Assembly (NCBI GenBank): GCA_946803715.1
Contig: CAMPET010000064.1
Span: forward strand, 114,978-151,868
Direction of reading: 5' to 3'
DNA: 36,891 nucleotides
From: Beroe ovata
Taxonomy: Eukaryota; Ctenophora; Nuda; Beroida; Beroidae
In this document: positions 9,652 through 18,758 of the stretch, one piece after another
Layout: the number at the start of each line of letters is the position of its first letter
How positions within the stretch are numbered: position 1 is the first letter of the stretch
The notes under the pieces: model-generated
The model's database searches: none
Told to the model about the DNA's origin: nothing
The model's input: only the letters and a program-made list of their open reading frames with translations
Program-made: the position numbers and the translations under genes

Positions 9652-12600
9652 TTAATCCTCCTTCTTCTCTAAAGAGCACCAGCCTAGAGGATTGTCCTTG
9701 TCAAGTTTCCAATCCTCCTTATGAAAGTACTCTACTTCATTGTTGAGGGTCAATGCGATCTGTTTGACATGGAGATCATTTCCATTATCGTTGAGAAGCA
9801 TCATTTGGATAGGTTTCCTCAAATCTATGGTCATATTGCATCCATAGTCTACAGCTTTTCTTCTATAAATCTTGCCCCCATCCGGTTTTTGAAATGTTGC
9901 TTTGTTACTCTCACAGAATATTTCTGTTCCTGGCTGTTAAGATGTATGTGATCAGTTCAAGTAAAAGGCACTTCAAGTAAAAGGCTGAGTAACTATCAGT
10001 TGGATGCTTGTATTTATGTGCATTGTGCATTAAGAGCATACCTGCTTAACTTTCATCCATACTTTGCCATCTGTGCCAGAAAGCCATCCACCATTAGTAG
10101 TTAAAATCAATTTATCTATCTGCCTGATTGTTTTAACATGTTACTTTAATTAAAAGCAATATATCTATACAAATTGATTAATCCTCCATTAATCCTCCAT
10201 TAATCCCCCAAATTGATTAATCCTCCATGATTTTGGAATACGAAATTATATACTTTTATGGCATTATCATACTTACGCGCATGCTTCAACATCCCTTGTC
10301 TGCACATCTTGTGTGATTGCCCTAGAGCAGCTCTTTCCAAAACTGTTCAGAGTGCTGTCATCACAAGTTCTTTCCCTTGTTCTTCGTTGTGCAATCCTGT
10401 AGTTTTGATAGCCTAAAATTCTCAAGAACAACAAGGCCAGTGGGATCTTCGAATACCTACCGAGATGACAAAAGCAGAATATTTTGACACCTAATCAAAA
10501 ACTTGAACCTATATAGTTACTAACATGACAGTGTTGGGTGATCCACAATTTGCTATGTCTGCCCAGGCATGCCAGTCACCCCATTCAGAGAGAGTCCCAT
10601 CACTGACGATCTTGTCACAGTCAGGATAGTTATCCTCATAACCAGGTAGACAAGAGTCACATTGAACTCCAGTCACACCCTCAGATTTGCACATACATTC
10701 CCCAGTAACAGAGTCACACACATCACTTGACACCCCATCTTCACTGCAGCTGCATTTTGTACATGTTGGGTAGTTGTAATATCCTGTAGCACATTGATTG
10801 CAGAATGGATAGTTTCCATAGCCCTCTGCACAAGTCTCACATCTTGTTCCTGCAACTCTGTCCTTGCACTGACATTCCCCACTTGAATCACACACCTGAG
10901 TTTGGTAATGGTACATAAGGTTGAATTGACCACAATGATGTCTCATATGGAAAACAGGCTGCAGGACTGTTGTTAGAACTATGACTGCTACAGTTATTGT
11001 CATATTATTCACCTCTTTCTCAGTGCCAGCCACAACACAATCACAGGCAACACACTCTTTGCCAGGATTTTCATTGTTGGCATAAGAACCAACAAGACAA
11101 GCACAACTGTACCCTCCTTTACTGTTACTACATGTTCCAAGATTTTGCTGAACCAAACACCTGTCGAGGAATTTAGGGTTTTTGAAGATTAATAAATCAT
11201 GAAGAACGATGAAGAGCTAATAATGAATAGTCTACAATGTAGAGTCACAGTGTCAAATCTACATTGACTACTATTTGTTTACAAAACTCACATGGTGTAG
11301 CCAACTTCTCCATGATGGCATTCATCCTTATCGCTGCACTTTCCATTCACCTCGTTGATATGGTACCTGAGTAATTTAGATTACATTGCTCTATGATCAG
11401 ACATTTACTCTATTGATACCAGGTTCGGGAACTGACCCATTTTCACAGGAGCAAGTGAAGCCGCCAGGTGAGTTTGCACAACCCGTTGCTCCTGGACCAC
11501 AGAACCCTTCCTCTGCACATTCATCAACGTCTTCTTGTTCAGTTACATCCCAAACACCTGTAGACATATGAAATAGTCTATATCTCGTGTTTCCTTCATT
11601 CATTATGTCATGAAAAACTGGCAGAGTAATTATGGGACTTTCCTAGCTGCCTATAGTACTAAGTACCTACCTTTGATATCATCTGCATTGTTTAATGAAG
11701 CAACACATTTTGTCTCTGTTGCACCATCTTTCCATTGATATCCCTTTGCAGGTTCAGGGAGAAGCCTGGTTTCTCCGATCTTAGATGTCTCACCATCGAA
11801 TTCACAATTCGAGACACACATCAAACTCGGTATTTCCACTGTCCACTCACTTTCATACCCACAAGTAATGTCAGTCACAAGATCTCCATCTGGCGAGAGG
11901 ATCAGTGATTTGCCTTGGTCAGCGCAACTGATAGGGATCACTTGTCCAGGATGTGTTGTTGCAGCTTTGCATCCACCTCCCTCAATATCCAATCGTATGA
12001 ATTCGGGACAACTCCGAGTATTGTAGACATTCTTGAAGGCGCTGGTCATTTTCGCGACATCTTCCTTGAATTTCTTCATTTTAAACTCGAGATATCCACG
12101 GTCGCTAGTGAATATTGAGGAGCAGGTGTTCTGAACTTCGGTGTTTCCTTCACTACTTGCTTCTGTACGGGCAATAAGGAAGTTGTAAACTTTAGTCTCC
12201 ATGGTCGTTAGGGAGAGATGCATTTGGAATAGTTCCTGCCATGTTGATGTGATGTGTTGTGAGTAATCATCATTGCATCCGGATACCATACTTTCGTCCA
12301 TCACTGCTGAAATGAATGAGTCTTTTTCAGCAGTTATCGCCATTTCAACTGCTTGCTTAGCCTCGTTAAAATCTTTGTTGTTGTCGTGCAAAAATGTTGA
12401 GAAGTCCTCCATTGCATAGTCATTGTCATACTCCGAAGCAATGCTAAATTCGTCTTGGTAAACGGGGATTGTGAATCTCAAAGGATGGAAGTATCTATTT
12501 TGGACAACTGTTCCCTTGAGGTTCTTCAAGTGGTTGTGAACTTTCTTTAGGCCACTCTTGATGGTACCAAGAACAACACGCTGCCCCTTTTCAGTTTGAT

Positions 12601-14991
12601 AAGCTCGCTCGTTCCTCTCTTTCTTCAACATAGTCTCAATACCTTTCCTCAGTCCAGCAAACTCTGACAACAGCTTGTTGTTGTCAGCTTGCATCTTGTT
12701 CAGCATAACTGACTGAGCCGTTAGGATGGTATTCTTACTTTCGGTAATACTCAACCTTGTGTTCTGAGCTTCCTTGAATATCTCTTCCTTGTTCTTATTC
12801 ATGGCATCGAGAACTTTGTCAGTGTTTTCATCGATTTGAGCCTCCACATCGAACATGCCAGGAACTCTGTAACTTTGTACCACACTCACTACATCACTTC
12901 CGTCTGTTTGAACTTTCTGTAGTGGAATGTCACAATGGTCCCCTCCAAAGCCCATGTTGCACAGGCAGTATGGCAGACTGGTGTCGCTCGACATGAAGTA
13001 CTTGACTCCGTTGGCATTTTCACACTTGAAATCGTTGCTGGTTGTGCTACCAAAAGAGAACAGAAAGCCCATCGTGAAGGTCTTGTGTTTCCTTGTGAAT
13101 GATTCATACTTGAAGAACTCCACTGGAATGTCAAGGGTGTAATGCCATCCAATCAACTCAGCTTGTCCTTTCTCAAACATGGCTACTGTAACACCACCCT
13201 TCTCGAAGATGTACTTGAGATACTCGTCATTGCTTTTTAGGAGGTTCTTAGTCCTTATCAGTGTCTCCTCTTTGGATGCTCGTCTGCCCAGAGGTCCATC
13301 TGGATTCGGGCCAGTACTGACAGGGTTGGGACCGTAAACGTTAGTCACTGGAACTAGCTTCGAGTCCAATTTGATATACTCATCTGAGGACACCGGACTT
13401 TTGTAAAGGTTCTTCTTCAAAACTTTGTAGATTTTATCCGAAACAGTTTTGACTTGCTTCACAGAAGGCTTGGTAACTGAGAGCAAGGTTAGGCGTTCCT
13501 TCTCTTGGTCATCCTCTGAAAGTCCAGTTAGTTCCACCTCTCTGGTGGAGGCAGCGTTGTCTAGCAGTTGTATCTGTCGCTTTGTAACATCAGATTCTTT
13601 GATCGTTGCCCAGTTATAGATAGCATTTTTACTCTCTAAGTCAGGAATTATGTCACGCAGTTCTTCACCGTCATTGAATCTCAATTTGACTTCCTGAAGT
13701 GTTTTTATATTTGAGAAAGATAACCAGATACCTACTAGTAGTAGGTACTACTTAGTAGTAGGTACTACTTAGTAGTAGTACTACTTAGGTATGCAAAATT
13801 TTAGAAATTCTCACACTTTGTTGTAATCTAGGTGGTTAATCAAATATTGAGAAAAATGTTCACCTCGTTTGCGTAAGCTGGAGCAGTTTTCAAGCACTTT
13901 ATATAATGGTCCGTGGAAATCTTGTACATGTCATAGAGCATTCTTGGGTGACCCATGTCATCGTCAGGCGAGATAAGCTCCTTGCTGACATCATGAATGA
14001 ATACCAGCTTCTGTGCGCTCATGACAACTTTGATGAGAGCATTGGAGAAGGGCAGTACTTTGCTACAGTCATTGTTCATGGCCGTCATGTATATTTCTAG
14101 GAGCGATTTCCCTTCATTTAACTCGGATTCTCCCTTGAAGAGCCTCACTATGTGATTCAATCTACCACCAATGTCTCCCTGTCCGCCTACACTCTCGATG
14201 AGATTTTCGATCATACTCTTCATTTTTGGGGACATGTCACTTCGGGGATTGCGGCTCTTCAATGTCGTACGTAGGGTTTGGTAATCCTGTGTCAACTCGT
14301 CCACCTTGCTCTCAAACTTGAGGAAGTCGGTGAGCAGAGCGTTCCATTCCACAGCACCAGAGATGCTATCTAACTTGGCAGACATTGCATCCATCCTAGC
14401 CCCCATTTTAGCAAACCCTGACTCGATTGCCATAAGCTCAGCTGATTTCTGCTCAGGCATGAACATCATCACTATATCAAGGATAGGACCAACGAATTGT
14501 AGTGTGCTCGCTAAAGCCCCCAAAACTTTCAGACCTTTTTTCATGATCTCTGCCGACTCTAATATCTCCAGTGCCACGTCAGCGAAATCAGTCACAGATC
14601 CTGTTGCGTCGGTGACAGTTTCCAGATTATCGCCAACGTCTCCAAAGAAATCTCTTTCCTCAACATCTTCTCCTTCAACCACGTTCTCTATTGCTGCACC
14701 ACCATCCTCTACATAGGTCCACAACCTCGGGACTGCAGCTTCGTCCACATCCTGACACCCACCGGCATTGGTGTCACCAGCAAGTGTATCGTCTGGGAGT
14801 TTCTCACCACAGGCTCTCTTTGAACCAGCAACCAGGAGTTCCATTGTTTTCCGAGTTTCCTTCCAGGGGTCAATGTCTTTGTTACATGAGATATCGAATG
14901 TGTCCTCAGAGTCTGGACCACATGATGTGTCGGGGACAGCGTTGCCAATGGAAACCAGCAACAGAGCCCAAACAATAGTCAGGGACACCAT
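9652..14991 (-). CDS. Secreted mosaic protein, cephalotoxin-like N-terminal half with EGF, laminin-EGF and TSP1 modules
   Basis: Nine exons (- strand): 14991-13864, 13693-11671, 11557-11437, 11366-11292, 11160-11013, 10895-10525, 10396-10277, 10123-10042, 9933-9652. Their sum is 4350 bases, exactly 1449 codons plus stop. Residues 1-19 are a signal peptide. A hydrophobic stretch lies near 155-179, followed by amphipathic helices. Exon 2 holds an EGF-like unit (Cys pattern CLCNMGFGGDHC), a long coiled-coil region and a Sushi-like Cys module. Exons 3-4 form a calcium-type EGF (DVDEC), exon 5 another EGF, exon 6 laminin-EGF repeats, exons 6-7 a TSP1-like repeat (SEWGDW), and exons 8-9 a beta-rich C-terminus, perhaps PLAT-like. 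The N-terminal pattern resembles the SE-cephalotoxin family as I remember it, which also carries EGF and TSP1 modules; homologues occur in many non-venomous animals, so toxicity is not implied. The frame is unbroken. The exon 6 donor (GTTAGT) is weak. Architecture is firm; the family name is tentative. Confidence 0.8.
10183..10230. repeat. Short tandem repeat in an intron of the mosaic gene
   Basis: TAATCCTCCAT occurs in close tandem, interrupted by a variant with CCCCCAAATTGAT, within the intron between the exons at 10277 and 10123. No function is suggested. Confidence 0.7.
13731..13790. repeat. Self-complementary tandem repeat in the first coding intron of the mosaic gene
   Basis: Alternating AGTAGTAGGTACTACTT-type units repeat about three times inside the 170-base intron 13694-13863. 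Each unit is itself palindromic (AGTAGTAGGTACTACT), so the intron RNA could form several alternative hairpins close to the acceptor of the long exon. Confidence 0.75.
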
Positions 14992-15000
14992 CTGTGGCTA

Positions 15001-15788
15001 CCTGGTAATAATGGAGGAGTGTTCTTGTGGAGAGGTGTTCTTGTGGAGGTAATAAAGTGGGTAAATGATGAATTCGTGAGTTTAGTACTTTAGTGGGAAG
15101 GATGCTTCTGGTGATCTTAATAGGATATCAATCAATCATTCGAAAATCGAAAGATGTTCTACTGAGAACTGGAAGTATCTCTGGAATGATGAACATTCGA
15201 TCAAAGAAAGTGACGTCCATTATCCACTGTCTATGCTTAAGTACCTCAATGATAAGTGTTGTTTACCATACAGATCACTCTGACCACATCATTTGTTGAT
15301 TCCATTGATCGTCACAATGACTCAGATATGTTGATAGTACAACAAATATCTATCTATACGACTGCTTGTTGAGAGGGAGGGACAGTTTACCAATGATATG
15401 GCCATTATTAAGTCGTGGCAAAGCGTTGACGCGCCCCTTTAGAACAATTGATTGGAGTGGATTGGGCTAATATCAATTGGAATTGGGAGCAAGGGGGCGG
15501 TCACACTTTTATCTTAGTCTTCAACGAAATGGATATGCAGTATGGACTTGTCGAAAATATTAAGATCGCTTAGAATGCCTTTATTCAAATTTGACATATT
15601 GGCATGTGACAGTTGGTCACATTTTGAACGCATATTATTCTCAAAGCATTGGCATGTCAACCGATGTCGAATTGTTCAATGAGCAGCTTAGAATAAACAA
15701 AAATATTCAAAAATAAGTTCTTTTAGCATCAAACAGGGATTCATATCAGCCTGGCTGCCCCCTGGTTTATCAATACCCGTTACTCACC
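15001..15788 (-). other. Possible 5' UTR intron of the mosaic gene
   Basis: On the minus strand a strong donor (AATAG/GTGAGTAA, exon ending at 15788) faces a good acceptor (TTATTACCAG/G, exon resuming at 15000) only 9 bases before the start codon at 14991. This would make a leader exon upstream of 15788 and put the CRE-like array about 370 bases beyond it. The upstream limit of the leader exon is not defined. Apart from this, 15062-15780 shows no gene. Confidence 0.35.
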
Positions 15789-16160
15789 TATTTGAACAGA
15801 GGCGTGGCCACACTGTCGAACTCGCTTACCACTCTGTAAAATTTCCACTTTGTGAAAATTAAATTTTAAGCACAATGTTAGTTCAACACACTGTAAGATT
15901 GCGTGGCAACTGGCAACGATATCAACTTTGAGTAGATGTTCCCGGCCTTTTGTCATAAAATGAGCATTATATCTCACTATACGATGCATGACAATCACAT
16001 TACCTATGTCGAGAGTGTGCTGTGTGAATCCAGATACGGATATTGTAGCTATTCAATAATATTTTTCTATTCCAATCAAGGTTTCATTCTGCACAATACT
16101 CTGTAGTTCTGAAGGATGAAGTTTATAACATAAAGGGACCTACTGAAATTAGTAGTAATA

Positions 16161-16511
16161 GTCTCAGTGGTAAGCAGTGACGTAGAGTGAATTATATGTC
16201 ATGGAATGTCATGAAGTAGTGTCAGTGGTATTCTGTGACGTAGAGTCGTGTATACGTCACCCAATGTTACGAAGTGGTGTCAGCGTAACGCAGTGACATA
16301 GAGTGGTGTATACGTCATGGAATGTTATAAAGTGGTGTCAGCGGTACGCAGTGACGTAGATTGGTGTATACGTCATGGAATGTTATGGAGTGGTGTCAGC
16401 GGTTCGCAGTGACGTAGAGTGGTGTATACGTAATGGAATGTTAATTGTTATGTGGTGGTGTCAGTAGCACGCGGTGACGTAGAGTGGTGTATACGTCATG
16501 ATGTGGTGTCA
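16161..16511. repeat. 58-bp tandem array, each unit with a CRE-like palindrome
   Basis: Six units plus a partial one start at 16161, 16219, 16277, 16335, 16393, 16458 and 16506; the first four are exactly 58 bases, the fifth 65 and the sixth 48. Each unit starts GTGTCAG (GTCTCAG in the first) and contains TGACGTA, a spacer of about 10 bases, then TACGTCA, which is the exact reverse complement of the first heptamer. Units 1, 3 and 5 each have a substitution in an arm. TGACGTA/TACGTCA are half-site matches to the CREB/ATF bZIP element. Confidence 0.8.
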
Positions 16512-17012
16512 ACGTTGGTTTCTGTCACATCTCAGTAGCGCGCGATTACGTTTTCGAAAATATCAAAGCGCGATGCGGTACATGTATACATACGTGAATA
16601 AACACGTACGCGCGCGTGTAAATCCGCATTCCAAGCCAGGGAACGAACGTAGCTTTCATTTCCAAGAATCCAAATTCGGAGATGAGTAAGACGAGTATTT
16701 GGCGACTTTCAAGTTTCATATCTTGTTTTACAACACAAACTAAGAAATTATCCACAACGTAGAACACATAAATTCGCACTGATAGATGCTAAACAGCTCC
16801 AGGGGCACATGTTGATGCTTCGGAAAAAACGGAGACATCACAGTCGAATGATAGATATACTTGCACATTTCAAACTCGTTGACACACTAGAGGAACATGT
16901 CGATTAGGAAAAAGTATATTCCGATTAACTGATATTGAATGAGATTCATACGGGAGCTCTAGGAAGATGTTCATGTACGATCGAATTCAATACGAACACA
17001 TCAGCCGAGGGG
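16512..17012. other. Spacer between the CRE array and the tail-anchored protein gene
   Basis: Mixed-composition DNA with several ACGCGCG runs at 16536-16620. Short open frames on both strands have no recognisable domain. It should contain the 3' UTR of the minus-strand gene ending at 17013, but no clear AATAAA was seen on that strand. Confidence 0.4.
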
Positions 17013-17513
17013 TCAGCTGTTCAGGGCCCGATGTCTCTCAACAGAATTCCACGCTGAAGCGAAACCCAACAGAGCGAATAAAACTGATAGTAGGAGAACT
17101 CCGTTTTTGAGATGACCCTTCCTCGATTCCCAAACGTCTTGGTACATTATCTTCCGCAGTATTATCTTCGACTCTGGTGATTCTGGATTCATGTTCACTA
17201 GTTTCAAATCCTCGTAAGAAGCATTTGTAAGTCCTCTTCCGTCCACATTGGGATATCTCTTGAAGAAGTCAGGCGAGCACAGTTTCTCGGCTGCTTGGAG
17301 TTCTGCTTTAGCGGCTTCGTACGACACGGCATCACTCTCGACACGTTTTTCTTGATACTGCTGGAGATAAACCCCAATATCAGGGGTGCCGGGCGCCGCT
17401 TTCTGACGCTCCTCGTCCACGGTCCACTTCTTGGAAACTTCCTGAAACCTGGGTAACAGAACTGATGCTGTCCTGGGAAGGACATGCTTCGTGACTTCCG
17501 GTACTTTGCTCAT
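17013..17513 (-). CDS. Unrecognised 166-residue protein with a C-terminal membrane anchor
   Basis: A single open frame from ATG at 17513. The N-terminal 130 residues are hydrophilic and Lys/Glu-rich, with predicted helices (motifs SKKWTVDEERQK and SYEAAKAELQAAEKL). Near residues 137-155 lies one hydrophobic segment, NGVLLLSVLFALLGFASAW, followed by an 11-residue tail with Arg and His. This is the layout of a tail-anchored or single-pass protein of the ER or mitochondrial outer membrane. I do not recognise the family. An acceptor (ATCCAG/G at 17559) lies 46 bases upstream of the ATG, so the mRNA has at least one upstream exon; it may be shared with the neugrin-like gene, whose stop codon would overlap this start. 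Confidence 0.6.
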   Translation of the reverse strand: MSKVPEVTKHVLPRTASVLLPRFQEVSKKWTVDEERQKAAPGTPDIGVYLQQYQEKRVESDAVSYEAAKAELQAAEKLCSPDFFKRYPNVDGRGLTNASYEDLKLVNMNPESPESKIILRKIMYQDVWESRKGHLKNGVLLLSVLFALLGFASAWNSVERHRALNS

Positions 17514-18295
17514 ATTGTCCGCGGACCCGGTGTGTTCACATGAGAGCTAAAAATGGGACCTGGATTAATGTATCCTGAATGCCCATGAAGTTTAAACTGA
17601 AAACATTATCGATGCTCAATGTACTTGATCTGATAAGAGTAGAAAGTAGGAAGAATAATTCAATGCTACGAACATTTTCAGCCAATTCCCTCAAAAATCA
17701 TGACTTAAAAATATTTTCGGGCCAAAAAGGCCGCTACTTCATCAATCAGGAGTCACCAATTTGTTTCGCATCAGTAAACTCCGATTTCATACCTAACAGT
17801 TTAATCTTAATGAGCTCCTCCCCCCTATTAAATTGACAAAACTCAAAAAGGTGTGGGGAGGTGGCAAGCAGTTTATTCCTTGTTTCGTAACGAGAAACTG
17901 TCGTCAGCGACTTGAATGCCTGCTGATCTGATGTAGTCCATGATTTGAGCACAGCTCGGGAAATTTCCTGTTTCTCTATCACATGTCTAGGAATCTGTGG
18001 GATGGAGGATGGTCGTGAGTGGCTTTGGATTCTAACCACGGTTTCGTGAACCATCACAGAACCGCAAATCTGACACAAATCTGCGAGAACTTGTCGAGTC
18101 ATAGCAAAGTGAAAATCATACCTGAACATCGTTAACTGAGTCGTGTGACACGTTGAACATCTCAGCTATCGCAAGAGTGTCCCATATGAGGGGGTTCTCT
18201 GTGAGAAGTCTGAGTGCCACTTCACTCTGCTCAGCCGTTATAGAGTGCAGCGGCGCTGGCTCTTTATTTACTGGCCGTGTCAGCCGCTTTACAAC
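17510..18295 (-). CDS. Neugrin/Rrg9-like protein, 5' end unresolved
   Basis: Exon A (18295-18122, 58 codons, phase 0) is bounded by ATATCAG and GTATGA and encodes a helical domain around ITAEQSEVALRLLTENP and LAIAEMFNVSHDSV. This resembles the helix-turn-helix core of neugrin/Rrg9, a mitochondrial RNA-associated family. Exon B (acceptor at 17994) continues with IPRHVIEKQEISRAVLKSW and could end at 17793 (TTAG/GTATGA), splicing to exon C at 17559; the frame then stops with TGA at 17512-17510. Without that splice, translation continues to a stop near 17746. A start exon at 18406-18338 fits the phase but needs a 42-base intron, so the 5' end is uncertain. The assignment rests on pattern similarity only. 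Confidence 0.45.
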
Positions 18296-18422
18296 CTGAT
18301 ATGGAAATTCGACATGATCAATAAGTCGAGTTTAAACAGTTGAGGAGTCGGCAACATGATTCGCGATGACACTTTCATCACCGAATTTAAGGGACAAATA
18401 TGACATAAAATCACCGTCTCCT

Positions 18423-18470
18423 GCTTCAATATCTTATCACACACCCAATATCTTATCACACACCCACCGA
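18423..18470. repeat. Short direct repeat upstream of the neugrin-like gene
   Basis: AATATCTTATCACACACCCA occurs twice in tandem. The rest of 18300-18758, between the lectin-like gene and the neugrin-like gene, is AT-rich and shows no further gene; it should include the 3' UTR of the lectin-like gene and the promoter of the neugrin-like gene. Confidence 0.7.
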
Positions 18471-18758
18471 TATTTCGCTGTCATGAGATAGTCAGTTCCT
18501 CAGTTTAGAATTTGAAATTGACGAGAAGTTATCCAAAAGAGTCAGAGAGAAGTTATTCAAGAGAGTAAGATCCCCGAAAATTACTTTTCGGAGTCTGAAG
18601 ATGCATTGAGTGAATTTGACAGGCGCACTTCACATTTCGTTTAAAACTGATGAGACTAAAATCATATTATTATTCCAAAAAATATTAAGCAATTTTTAAG
18701 ACAACTGACAATATGAGTCCTTGTTTGTCCAACCCGACTTCAGAGTCCATATTAACGT

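Noticed and set aside
11379-11436. Extension of the EGF exon past the donor at 11436
   Set aside because: Only the GTCAGT donor at 11436 gives the right phase and a canonical EGF cysteine spacing with the next exon.
14306-14716. 136-residue plus-strand open frame
   Set aside because: It is the antisense shadow of the first exon of the mosaic gene.
16161-16511. CRISPR array
   Set aside because: Units are contiguous tandem repeats without unique spacers, in an animal genome.
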